DNA from: Nocardioides euryhalodurans
GTDB lineage: Bacteria > Actinomycetota > Actinomycetes > Propionibacteriales > Nocardioidaceae
Direction: 5' to 3'
Length of the DNA: 64,000 bases
Assembly (NCBI RefSeq): GCF_004564375.1
Contig: NZ_CP038267.1
Span: 1,056,501-1,120,500, forward strand
Position 1 is the first letter of the stretch. Each line of letters starts with the position of its first letter. Both the position numbers and the translations under genes were made by a program. Shown here in pieces: positions 28,301 to 35,588 of the stretch. Under the pieces are notes generated by a model, which was not told the DNA's origin, did not search any database, and saw only the letters and a list, made by a program, of their open reading frames with translations.

Positions 28301-31300
28301 CGTACGTGCCGTCCTCGACGGCGAGCTGCCAGTCGCCGTCCTGGCACACGTTGGCGGTGCAGTTGCCGTCCGGCACGTCGCCGTACTGCATGTGCATCAC
28401 GGTGTCGAGCTCCTGGGCGATGTCGGCACGGTTGCGGTCGCGACCGTTGGTGACCAGCGACAGGCCCTCGGCGCTGTTGGCGCGGACCCAGCCGTAGGTG
28501 TGGTCACCGTCGCCCTGGTCGGCCGCGGTGCGCTGGTCGTAGGCCTGGCCGAAGTCACGCAGGAAGCCGGCCGGGACCGGAGCCGTCTCGGACTGGAAGT
28601 TGACCCGGACGTCGACCGGCACGAACGGACCGGTCTGGCCGCCCAGCGACTCCACCGCGAACTGCTCGAACCGCACGGCGATGTTGTCGGTGGCGGCAGC
28701 CCCGCGCTTGGTCGCGTACAGGCCACCGAAGGCGACCGGACCGGCGTCGCCCGCCGGCAGCGCCTCGCCCGCGACGAACGCCTCCGGCAGCGGCAGCGCC
28801 GGGCTGGCCGGGTTGGCGGCGTCGGTGAGCGTCGTGAGCTGGCCGCCCGCGACGCGGTAGGCGGCACGGACCACCGGCGTGGCACCGGAGGCGTCGATCG
28901 TCAGCACCAGCTCGACGTCCTGGCCGGACGCGAAGGTCGACGAGTTGAGCTCGTACGTCGTCGCCGGCTGCGCGATCGAACCGACCTCCTTGACCAGCTG
29001 GACCTTGTTGAGCCCGCTGGTGGTCCGGACCACGGCGAGCTTGACGAAGTCGTCCTCGCCGAGGCCGTACCAGAGCCCGCCCTGCTGGCTCTGCGTCCCG
29101 GTCGCAGCAGCGCTGCTCGGGAAGGTCGGGGCGTCCACGGTGGTGCGGAGCTCGTAGCCCTCGCCGCCGCCCGCGAGCCCGACCCCCAGCGCGTTGAGCT
29201 GGGAGTTGGTGCCGGCGCTGTCGACGGGCTTGCGGTAGGCGATGCCCTTGGTCGCGTCGATCACGAGGTTGCCGCCGGTGAGACCGACCTGGCCGGGCTC
29301 GAAGCCGGGCACGGTCGGGAAGGACGGGGTGGCCGGCGCCGGCGCCTGGTCGACGTTGCCGCGCGAGGACGGCGGGTCGACCATCGTGAAGCCGGTGCCG
29401 TCGAGGCCACCCTGGTCCGCCTCGAAGTCCAGCGAGAACGGCGTGGTCACCGGGACGGTGCTGCAGCCCTCGGTGGTGAGCGGCGCGCAGGCCGGCTCGG
29501 GAGCCGCCGGCTCCTCGACGGTCAGCGTGAAGGACTCCTCGTCGGTGTCCTCCCCGTCGCTCGCCGAGACGGTGACGTCATAGCTGCCGGCGGTGCCGGC
29601 AGCGGGCGTGCCCTTGAGGGTGGCGGTGCCATCGCCCTCGTCGGTGAAGGAGAGCCCCTCCACGTCGAGGTCGGACTCGACCGTGAGCTCGTCGCCGTCG
29701 GCGTCGGTCGCGGTCACCGTGAGCGGGCCGAAGGCCTCCTCCTCGGTCGCCGTCTGGTCGTCGACAGGCACCACGACGGGCGCCGTGTTGGGCACGACGT
29801 GCTCGGTGACCGCGAAGTCACCGAAGGTCACCAGCTGCTGCTGGGCCGCCTGCGCGTTGCGCTTGGTGGCGAAGAGGCCGGCGAACGACTGGGCGTCCTG
29901 TCCCTCGAGCGCCGCCCCGTCGAACCAGGCCTGCGGGACGCTCATCGAGGTCCGGCTCGGCGTGGTCACGTCGGCCAGCAGGGTGCGCTGGCCGCTCCCG
30001 ACGGTGTAGTAGAGCTGCGCGGTGCCGCCGGTGGTCCCCGTGCCGGGGCCGTCGACGACCTCCAGCTCGAGCTCGACGTCGGTGCCCGTCGCGAAGGGCG
30101 CGCTGTTCATCTCGTACGTGGTGCCAGGGGTCGCGACCCCGCCCACCTCGGTGAGCAGCTGCACCTTGTTGGTGGTGGCGGTGACCCGGGAGACGACCGC
30201 CTTCACGTAGTCGTCCTCGTCGAGGCCGAACCACAGGCCGCCCTGCTGGGCGCCGTTGTCGGGACCCGGGAAGGTCGGGGCGACCACGGTCGTCGACAGG
30301 TCGTAGCCGGTCGTCGACCCGCTGACACCCACGCCGAGCCCGTTGAGGAGCGCGTTCGGTGCCGTGGCCGCGGGTGACTGGCCGGGGGCGCGGAACTGGA
30401 TGCCCTTGGTGGCCGTGATGGTCAGCGCGCCGCCGGCGACACCCACCTGCCCGGGCTCGAAGCCCGGCACGTCGGCGTACGTCGGCGTCGAGGGCGCGGG
30501 CGCCTGGTCGACGCCGCCGCGCAGGGACGGCGGGTCCACCATGGTGAAGCCGGTGTCGTCGAGGCCACCCTCGGTGCCGTCGAAGTCGAGCTCGTAGGGC
30601 AGCGTGACAGGCACGTCGGCGCACTCCAGCGTCGAGATCGGCGAGCACGACACGGCGGGCGGCTCGGTCACGACGACGTCGAACGTGGTGGTGCTGGTGG
30701 CACCCCGGGCGTCCTCCGCGGTGACGGTGACCGGGAAGTCGCCCGTCTCCTCGGCGGCGCCTCCAAGGCTGACCCCGGTGCCCGTCCCCTCGGCGGTGAC
30801 CCCCTCGGGCAGCCCGGTGGCGGCGAAGGTGACGGCGTCACCCTCCTCGTCGACGGCCGGCACCGTGACGTCGACGTCGACCGGCTCGTCCTGGACGAGC
30901 TCGACCAGGGCCGGGTCAGGCGCGCCGAGGACCGGCGCGTCGTTGACGTCGGTGACCGTCAGGACGAAGTCGTCCCCGTCGGTGCCGCCGTTGCCGTCCC
31001 GCACCGTCACGGAGACGACGTAGCTGCCGCCCACCGTGGGAGTGCCCGTGATCCGCGCCTGCTCGGCGTCGAAGGACAGCCCGGTCGGCAGCGTCCCGAC
31101 CTCGAAGACCAGGTCGTCGTCGTCGGCGTCGGTCGCCGACAGCTGGATCGGCTCCAGCGCAGAGCCCTCCTCCAACGTCACGTCGTCGACCGGCACCAGC
31201 ACGGGTGCGTCGTTGGCCGGCGTCACCTCGAGGACGAACGACTCGGTCCGCGTCAGCGCGCCGTCGTCGGCGGTGACGTCGACCTCGAACGTGCCGGAGT

Positions 31301-33236
31301 CGGTGGGCGTCCCCGCGATGGTGCCGGGGCCGGGGGCGTAGTCGACGCCCGCGGGCAGCCCGGTCACGGTGACCGTGACGTCGTCGCCCTCGGGGTCGCT
31401 CGTGACGACCTGGACCGGCGCCATCGCCTCGTCCTCGGCGGTCGTCACGTCGTCGATCGGTTCGACGGACGGCGCCTCGTCGACGTCGGTGACGTCGATC
31501 GTCACGGTGGCGCTGTCGCTCAGCGTGGTCGAGGTGGCCTCGACCTCGAGGGCGTAGGTGTCGACGTCCTCGTGGTCGAGCAGGCCGGCGACGGTGATCT
31601 CGCCGGTCGCCGCGTCGATCGCGAAGGCACCCTCGGCGTTGCCGCCGGTGATGGCCCACGAGACGGTGTCGCCGTCGGCGTCGGAGGCCGTGGCGGTCCC
31701 GACGCTGGTGCCGGTCGGGGCGTCCTCGGCGACCTCGAAGGTGTCGTCCTCGGCCACGGGCGGGCTGTCGACGTCGGTGACCGTCACCGTCAGCACCGCG
31801 TTGGTGGTGGCGTCGCCGTCCGTGACCGAGACCGGCACCGAGAAGGGTCCGCTGCCGTCGGTCAGGGCGTCACCGTCGATCACGCGCACCTCGCCGGCCG
31901 GTGAGACGCCGAACACGGCCGTGCCACCGGCGAAGGTGAGCTCGTCGCCCTCCTCGTCACTCGCGGCAAGGGTTCCGATGACGGTCTCGTCCTCGGTGCC
32001 CTCGGCCACGGACAGGTCCTGGTTGGCCAGCTCCGGGGCGTCGTTGGTGGGCTCCACGGCCAGCTCGAAGCCGGTGCCGCCGACGAGCGTGCCGTCGCTG
32101 GCAGAGACCTGCACGGCGTAGGTGCCCGGGAGGCTCGGGGAGCCGGTGACGGTGTCGGTGGCGGCGTCGTAGGCCAGGCCCTGCGGGAGCCCGGTCACGG
32201 AGATCTCGACCGGTGCGCCCTCGGGGTCGGTCGCCTCGACGGCGATGGCCGGGACGACCAGCTGGTCCTCGGTGACGGTGCGGTCGTCGATCGCGGTCAC
32301 GACCGGCGCCTCGTCGACGTCGGACACCGTGACGACCAGGTCGGCGGTGGTGCTGGTGGTGCCGTCGGAGGCCGTGGCCGTGAGGTCGTAGCGGCGGCGG
32401 GCTTCGTGGTCCAGCGTCACCTCGGAGGTGACGGTCCCGGACTCGGGGTCGACGGAGAAGTCCTGGTGGCCGTCGCCGGACAGGCTCCAGGTGAGCTCGT
32501 CGCCGTCGGCGTCGTCACCGACCAGCGTGCCGACCTCGGCACCGGCGGGGCCTTCGTCCACCGTCATCGTCTGGTCGTCGACCAACGGCTCGGTGTTGTC
32601 GACGGCGGGCTCCGTGACCGTCAGGCGCAGGACGCGCTCCGGGGAGCTCTTGCGGCCGTCGCTCGCCCAGACCGTGATCTCCCGGACGCCGGAACCCTCG
32701 GCCGTCCCGCTCAGGACACCGGTGGTGCGGTCGAGCGTGAGCCAGGCCGGCTGACCGCTGACGGAGTAGCGCAGCGCCTTCGGCCCGTCGCTGTCCTCGC
32801 CCTCGATCGCGTAGCTGTACGGCTGGCCGGCCTCGACGGTCTGCGGCGCGATCTCGCCCAGCGTCGGCGCCTGGTTGCGGCGGACCCTGATCCGGAAGAC
32901 CTCGCTGTCGGTCCGCCGCCCGTCGCTCACCCGCAGCACGAGGCGGAAGCTCCGCCCCATGGCGGCCGGCGGCACGGTGCCGCGCAGCAGCCCGGTCCGG
33001 CGGTCGAGCTTGAGCCACAGCGGCCGGCCGCTCGCGGCGAACCGGAGCCTCCTGGCCGGTCCGTCGTCGCGCACCCTGGGCGCGATGCGGACGGTGTCCT
33101 GGCCCGACACGGTGCGGTCGGCGATCGCCCGGATGACGGGCCGCTGGTTGGCCGCCTGGACCGGTGGCACGGTCACGAGGACCAGACCCATACCGACGAG
33201 AACAGAAATGAAGAGACGCGAAATGCGCAGAAGCAC
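22302..33236 (-). CDS. giant secreted multidomain carbohydrate-binding protein (~3,640 aa)
   Basis: This is the largest gene of the window. A signal peptide (LLRISRLFISVLVGMGLVLV, then TVPPVQA) is followed by cadherin/Ig-like repeats with DxDGDxL-type calcium motifs (about 30-860). Two homologous lectin-like modules follow (about 860-1150 and 1250-1535). Next come a malectin module (1538-1718), an Ig-like domain and a sorbosone/glucose-dehydrogenase-like beta-propeller (about 1845-2300). Then come an anchor-D-like domain, a DUF4114-like domain (2415-2605) and two malectins (2618-2958). The C-terminal part has more Ig and DUF4114-like parts, a fibronectin III domain (3390-3485) and a last malectin. 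No LPXTG or membrane anchor is seen, so it is probably released or bound through glycans. Start: GTG 33236 with GGGGGA upstream; an in-frame TTG lies at 33251. Confidence 0.88.
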   Translation of the reverse strand: MLLRISRLFISVLVGMGLVLVTVPPVQAANQRPVIRAIADRTVSGQDTVRIAPRVRDDGPARRLRFAASGRPLWLKLDRRTGLLRGTVPPAAMGRSFRLVLRVSDGRRTDSEVFRIRVRRNQAPTLGEIAPQTVEAGQPYSYAIEGEDSDGPKALRYSVSGQPAWLTLDRTTGVLSGTAEGSGVREITVWASDGRKSSPERVLRLTVTEPAVDNTEPLVDDQTMTVDEGPAGAEVGTLVGDDADGDELTWSLSGDGHQDFSVDPESGTVTSEVTLDHEARRRYDLTATASDGTTSTTADLVVTVSDVDEAPVVTAIDDRTVTEDQLVVPAIAVEATDPEGAPVEISVTGLPQGLAYDAATDTVTGSPSLPGTYAVQVSASDGTLVGGTGFELAVEPTNDAPELANQDLSVAEGTEDETVIGTLAASDEEGDELTFAGGTAVFGVSPAGEVRVIDGDALTDGSGPFSVPVSVTDGDATTNAVLTVTVTDVDSPPVAEDDTFEVAEDAPTGTSVGTATASDADGDTVSWAITGGNAEGAFAIDAATGEITVAGLLDHEDVDTYALEVEATSTTLSDSATVTIDVTDVDEAPSVEPIDDVTTAEDEAMAPVQVVTSDPEGDDVTVTVTGLPAGVDYAPGPGTIAGTPTDSGTFEVDVTADDGALTRTESFVLEVTPANDAPVLVPVDDVTLEEGSALEPIQLSATDADDDDLVFEVGTLPTGLSFDAEQARITGTPTVGGSYVVSVTVRDGNGGTDGDDFVLTVTDVNDAPVLGAPDPALVELVQDEPVDVDVTVPAVDEEGDAVTFAATGLPEGVTAEGTGTGVSLGGAAEETGDFPVTVTAEDARGATSTTTFDVVVTEPPAVSCSPISTLECADVPVTLPYELDFDGTEGGLDDTGFTMVDPPSLRGGVDQAPAPSTPTYADVPGFEPGQVGVAGGALTITATKGIQFRAPGQSPAATAPNALLNGLGVGVSGSTTGYDLSTTVVAPTFPGPDNGAQQGGLWFGLDEDDYVKAVVSRVTATTNKVQLLTEVGGVATPGTTYEMNSAPFATGTDVELELEVVDGPGTGTTGGTAQLYYTVGSGQRTLLADVTTPSRTSMSVPQAWFDGAALEGQDAQSFAGLFATKRNAQAAQQQLVTFGDFAVTEHVVPNTAPVVVPVDDQTATEEEAFGPLTVTATDADGDELTVESDLDVEGLSFTDEGDGTATLKGTPAAGTAGSYDVTVSASDGEDTDEESFTLTVEEPAAPEPACAPLTTEGCSTVPVTTPFSLDFEADQGGLDGTGFTMVDPPSSRGNVDQAPAPATPSFPTVPGFEPGQVGLTGGNLVIDATKGIAYRKPVDSAGTNSQLNALGVGLAGGGEGYELRTTVDAPTFPSSAAATGTQSQQGGLWYGLGEDDFVKLAVVRTTSGLNKVQLVKEVGSIAQPATTYELNSSTFASGQDVELVLTIDASGATPVVRAAYRVAGGQLTTLTDAANPASPALPLPEAFVAGEALPAGDAGPVAFGGLYATKRGAAATDNIAVRFEQFAVESLGGQTGPFVPVDVRVNFQSETAPVPAGFLRDFGQAYDQRTAADQGDGDHTYGWVRANSAEGLSLVTNGRDRNRADIAQELDTVMHMQYGDVPDGNCTANVCQDGDWQLAVEDGTYDVTVAVGDQMGATAYDSQHAVNVENQVLIEQFQGTAAEEFRVATTRVGVVDGELTVSAQGGTNTKIAWVRVRSASASEADPWPFVVDVRPGNRSTGAVLDEGIATDLHLVGTNADPGPVDEATVTTDTVKLFEVLPGGAAVAVPGNANTSGGGDTINFQQSGPLDANTTYRFVVDGVEDELGNEFVPFTSVFTTGTTSGGGDGGEFSPVTGVNFEKVDTGKNGKYFASLVVHDGFLWATTIGQGMFRYPINADGTLGAEQAINAFAGRAAIGLVFDREDPDVAWVTNATANLGNESATFGSKLTRVDFGSSVANPTLTDVFVNLPRSAKDHLSNSLSYGPGGDLYFLQGSNQAAGDPDGAWGNRGETLLSAALLTFDPDEVWAQVQASGAINVQTVDKGGPYNPFVANAPLKIYASGIRNAYDLVHTAEGRLYVPTNGTASGGNSPGVNASGGTLTRTGQVPGQDVTEVCNTRRVDGSPYTAPSVPAVTNHSTQRDFLFDVEQGGYYGHPNPSRCEWVLNNGGLPEGAGSNGSQYAPTVQPDRNYRGWAYDFEFNKSPNGVVQYRSSTFGGKLKGRLMVVRFSNFDDVITLQPGSDGDILGGQAGSTIGGLSGFDDPLDIVEDTDTGNLYVNSYDQSGGQPKLYLLRVPSGEQAASLEPSTERLVANQPTGSGALSMGTVRFTNTGQQAATVTGATIGGSGAAAYSRTLSRALPATVPAGESIDVTVSFDPSAEGVAPGSLTLTTSTGSVPAVPLRGLGTDGEGGSAEPSLQYVFDTLQLGIDTGDDNDATPDMHSSTTERVSPTLGDSLDVESFERFTDGPVTVEPLAVFGPGANNPVTQVSWYATDAPGSPSSLFSVGNSPSRNAQALLPTSSGTYQFDPGAASFGFVSRWPFFANRMVYSQDSLNTFAGAIGNHVRVYRLVEGGSVVPHAFVVATEEHTSGWDYNDVVFIVRNVSPVGDGEEEPPPPGDAVKVNFQSETAPVPSGYVRDFGQAYGARNDAGQGSGLTYGWVNAQTGAAEARVGTGRDRDLNPDQRLDTLMHMQYQQQGSPNCTTNSCTTGAWEMSVPDGSYQVTVGVGDPATNQDPEAHQVRAEGVPVLAQPHVPTGAAGTAGHHAQASQVVSVTDGRITIDPTGGTNTKINYVEVLPVDGGGGETVAQVNFQPAAATTPAGWSADTGALFSTARGYGWVRTEGGAAKTADTRQRTSGSAVDSTLILVDDAEVAAVNDGEWEHVLPNGTYTVTASVGDPDYADSTHGLAAEGVPLVTGFVPSGPGDYGIGSATVEVTDGRLTVASTGTNTKLQWLTVAAGSGVDAIAPTVSFDVTGVSAPEGFVNQATVSAEISDAGGSGIEFVDWTLDGEEIERPQGDSLVVDEIGSHTVEVTATDAAGNATTEETTFEVVEGSVSEIAVTNQDAQRVGDQAIPGMAEDFLVMHHLNNVNTGGTHPSAVTHDVATLRIRNTDPTEDLVVSGLELGAPLNPTQGVRASTTNFTFPGVDLPLTIAPGGSYDLAVDFGGTGSRGIYGATLIIESNGANDPALPVQLRGFWQPQPEGGTEPTMTQIARTFGYTTEIGEPLEDEFSGPLQGDEVRSLQWRRLDPSRPVTARQLTALHGCCGSEDSMASPVAGAHDGAWGQSFYPRAAQTGNATATAPFRQGTANPTGSFALTIAGYTSNKAPTQTDPANLGIRVWPVEVDGTVVPGAYLVGQDFVQNGCGGGSANCDYQDNVYLVTNIAPVASQDTTAPTASPTGVAAQVQGSDVRVSWNAADVADLGGYVVERQAAGATTWTTVNTTPVAGTSLVDTTAPGSTQVSYRVLAVDTSGNRGAPSSTAQVTTPARPQSAIRINAGGPGVSTGGVAWGAQQYGTGGKTYTNNTAIAGTTDDVLYQTEYSTSTGSIAYDVPVQNGRYTVRLHFAEIYFGAPGGGPAGNGRRVFDVSVEGVQRINDFDIFREVGAATATVRSYTVDVTDGKVDVDLASVVNEAKISAIEVVPAGA
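28620..30655 (-). repeat. internal duplication of lectin-like module
   Basis: Two copies lie inside the giant gene, about 29.8-30.65 kb and 28.6-29.5 kb, separated by one Ig-like domain. Each carries the nearly identical peptides TGFTMVDPPS, VDQAPAP and VPGFEPGQVG, then QQGGLW and a run ending in FxGLxATKR. Divergence elsewhere suggests an old duplication. Boundaries are approximate. Confidence 0.75.
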
Positions 33237-33408
33237 GTTATCCCCCGACAAACGTGAAAAGTCCGACCCCCACGATCGGAACGGCTCGAGTTGAACACGT
33301 TCGTCCTGAAGAAAGTAGACAGCGGCAACCTTTGTAGGCGTCCGGTTACCGTCCTGTGGATCTTGCCCGCCTGAGACCGTTGCCCTGGCCCGCGATAGAT
33401 TCCGGTCC
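33237..33408. promoter_or_regulatory. nucS: divergent intergenic region, giant gene / nucS
   Basis: This 172-base region is clearly less GC-rich than its surroundings and must hold the promoters of both genes. On the plus strand TAGATT (33396-33401) lies seven bases before the nucS GTG, suggesting a leaderless transcript. No convincing promoter pair is seen for the giant gene, which instead has a GGGGGA ribosome site. Confidence 0.45.
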
Positions 33409-34095
33409 GTGAGACTCGTCGTGGCCCGATGTCAGGTCGACTACGCGGGAAGACTGACCGCGCACCTCCCGATGGCGACCCGTGTGCTCATGGTGAAGGC
33501 CGACGGTTCGGTCCTCGTGCACTCCGACGGCGGCTCCTACAAGCCGCTGAACTGGATGTCGCCGCCGTGCACGGTCCGCGAGGGCGTGACCGAGGACGGC
33601 ATCGTCGAGTGGACGGTCACCGGCGCCAAGAGCGACGACACCCTGCGGATCCTCCTCGAGGAGGTCCACCACGACTCCAGCCACGACCTCGGCGTCGACC
33701 CCGGCCTGCAGAAGGACGGCGTCGAGAAGCACCTCCAGGAGCTGCTCGCCGAGCACCCCGCCAGCCTCGCCGCCGGCCTCTCGCTCGTACGCCGGGAGTT
33801 CCCGACGGCGATCGGTCCGGTCGACCTGATGTGCCGCGACGCCGAGGGGCTCAGCGTCGCGGTCGAGATCAAGCGTCGGGGCGAGATCGACGGCGTCGAG
33901 CAGCTGACCCGCTACCTCGAGCTGCTCAACCGCGACCCCGCCCTCACCCGCAAGGGCGCGGTCCGCGGCATCTTCGCCGCCCAGGAGATCAAGCCGCAGG
34001 CCCGGGTGCTGGCGACCGACCGCGGCATCGCCTGCGCCGTCGTCGACTACGACGCGCTGCGCGGCATCGACGACTCCGAGCATCGGCTCTTCTGA
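33409..34095 (+). CDS. nucS: mismatch-repair endonuclease NucS/EndoMS
   Basis: NucS is the non-canonical mismatch-repair nuclease of actinobacteria and archaea; it cuts both strands at mismatches and works with the sliding clamp. The 228-residue protein has the N-terminal DNA-binding half ([20 protein letters not shown], then [14 protein letters not shown]). Its C-terminal RecB-like nuclease half has the acidic centre GPVDLMCRD and [17 protein letters not shown], giving the D-E-x-K pattern. The last residues HRLF resemble a clamp-binding tail. The GTG start is preceded by a -10-like TAGATT and no ribosome site. No mutS or mutL is near, as expected. Confidence 0.95.
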   Translation: MRLVVARCQVDYAGRLTAHLPMATRVLMVKADGSVLVHSDGGSYKPLNWMSPPCTVREGVTEDGIVEWTVTGAKSDDTLRILLEEVHHDSSHDLGVDPGLQKDGVEKHLQELLAEHPASLAAGLSLVRREFPTAIGPVDLMCRDAEGLSVAVEIKRRGEIDGVEQLTRYLELLNRDPALTRKGAVRGIFAAQEIKPQARVLATDRGIACAVVDYDALRGIDDSEHRLF

Positions 34096-34412
34096 TGCGG
34101 ATCTTCCACGTCGCCACGGTCGCCGACTGGGAGGAGGCACGGGCCTCCGGCAGCTACACCACCTCCACCCGCGGCCGGACCCTGGCGGAGGAGGGCTTCA
34201 TCCACGCCAGCCGCGAGGACCAGTGGCGCGAGGTCCTGCGGCGCTGGTACGCCGACGTCGGAGAGCCGCTCGTGCTGCTGGAGATCGACACCGACCTGCT
34301 CCGAGCCCCCGTCGTGGAGGAGCCCGTGGGCGAGGAGACCTTCCCCCACGTGCTCGGGCCGATCGACCCGGACGCGGTCGTGGCCGTCGTGCCGCTGCCC
34401 GCCCCGGCCTGA
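34095..34412 (+). CDS. DUF952 domain protein
   Basis: The 105-residue protein matches the DUF952 family ([41 protein letters not shown]). Members are small, mostly stand-alone proteins of unknown biochemical activity, with a fold related to ADP-ribosyl-handling domains. Its ATG shares one base with the nucS stop, so translation is coupled. A conserved link to DNA repair is possible but not shown. A bidirectional terminator follows. Confidence 0.85.
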   Translation: MRIFHVATVADWEEARASGSYTTSTRGRTLAEEGFIHASREDQWREVLRRWYADVGEPLVLLEIDTDLLRAPVVEEPVGEETFPHVLGPIDPDAVVAVVPLPAPA

Positions 34413-34426
34413 CCTCCGGCCACGGC

Positions 34427-34473
34427 GTGACGGTCGGGTCCCCGCACGGGGGCGACGGGGACCCGACCGTCAC
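34427..34473. terminator. bidirectional hairpin terminator
   Basis: GTGACGGTCGGGTCCCC (34427-34443) and its exact complement (34457-34473) make a perfect 17-bp stem with a 13-base loop. It lies between the convergent DUF952 and histidine-kinase genes, three bases from the latter's stop codon. It should end transcription from both sides. No T-run is present on either strand. Confidence 0.88.
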
Positions 34474-34476
34474 GTC

Positions 34477-35514
34477 CTAGCCGGTGGCGAGGGGGATCCG
34501 CACCACGAAGCGGGTTCCGCGACCCTGCTCGCTCTCCACGTCGATGTCGCCGCCGTGCGCGTCCACGATCCCCTTGACGATCGGCAGTCCGAGCCCGGCA
34601 CCGGGGAGGTGGGCGGCGACCGCGTGGGCACCGCGGTAGAGCCGCTCGAAGACGCGGGGCAGCTCCTCGGCGGCGACGCCGACCCCCTGGTCGGTGATCA
34701 CGAGGACGCCATGGGTGGCCTGGGCCGAGAGCTCGACGACGACCCGCCCCCCGGCCGGGGTGAACTTGAGGGCGTTGCCGACGAGGTTGCGCACGACCTG
34801 GCCGAGCCGGGCGACGTCGCCGGCGACCCACAGCTGCGAGGGACCCGAGTGGTGGAGCTGGACGCCGGCCTCGGTCGCGGTTGACGCATGGTCACCCACG
34901 ACGTCGGCGACGACGGCGACGAGGTCCGTCGGGGACGCGCAGAACGCCAGCCCGGAGGTCTTGAGCGACGCGAGCGTCAGCAGGTCCTCGACGAGCCGCA
35001 GCTCGCGCGCGGCGTTCCGCTCGATCACCGAGAGCAGCTCGGCCGCCTGCTGGGAGACGGCCTGCTCCCCCATGTCGACGAGGATCTCGGTGTAGCCGAT
35101 GATCGAGGTCAGCGGGGTCCGCAGCTCGTGGGAGACGCTCGCGATCAGGTCGTCTCGCATTCTCGCGGAGGCCTCCGCCAGGGAGGGACGACCGCGCAGG
35201 TCGCGGACCGTGACGGCGAGCAGCGGCTCGCCCGCGTCCGACACGGGACTGGCCCACACCTCGACCGGCAGCTCGCCTGCGGGACCCACCGCGACCAGCT
35301 CCAGGCGCTCGCTGCTGACGACCAGCCCGAGGTCGGGGACCAGGTCGGCGACACGGGCGCCGACGAGCTCGTCCCGGGGGCGCCCGAAGAGGGACTCCGC
35401 CGCAGTGTTCGCGAAGCGGACCGCCCCGTCCCGCGCGACGACGACGAGCGCGTCGGGCGAGGCGTCCACGATCCCCGAGAGGACCTCAGGCGTGGGCTGG
35501 GAGAGCGTGGGCAC
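34477..35514 (-). CDS. PAS-domain sensor histidine kinase
   Basis: The 345-residue protein has no membrane segment. A PAS domain (about 8-105) precedes a HisKA dimerisation domain with the phospho-acceptor His129 in SVSHELRTPLTSIIGYTEIL. The HATPase domain has the N-box VRNLVGNALKFTPAGG, a D-x-G box ITDQGVGVA and GAGLGLPIVKGIVDAHGG. It is therefore a cytosolic sensor, probably of redox state or a small molecule. No response regulator is adjacent; the single-domain regulator at 58.1 kb is far away. The start is a GTG behind AGGA. Confidence 0.9.
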   Translation of the reverse strand: MPTLSQPTPEVLSGIVDASPDALVVVARDGAVRFANTAAESLFGRPRDELVGARVADLVPDLGLVVSSERLELVAVGPAGELPVEVWASPVSDAGEPLLAVTVRDLRGRPSLAEASARMRDDLIASVSHELRTPLTSIIGYTEILVDMGEQAVSQQAAELLSVIERNAARELRLVEDLLTLASLKTSGLAFCASPTDLVAVVADVVGDHASTATEAGVQLHHSGPSQLWVAGDVARLGQVVRNLVGNALKFTPAGGRVVVELSAQATHGVLVITDQGVGVAAEELPRVFERLYRGAHAVAAHLPGAGLGLPIVKGIVDAHGGDIDVESEQGRGTRFVVRIPLATG

Positions 35515-35588
35515 CGCTGCATCCTAGGAACGCATTTCTCCCCCACCGCACACTTCTGTCACATCGTCACCGACGCGTGGGAGGTGCG

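Noticed and set aside
22251..30377. A 2,708-codon open frame on the plus strand, antisense to the giant gene
   Set aside because: It is the antisense shadow of a GC-rich, Asp/Gly/Thr-rich coding frame, has no domains, and the minus strand shows clear signal peptide and domains.
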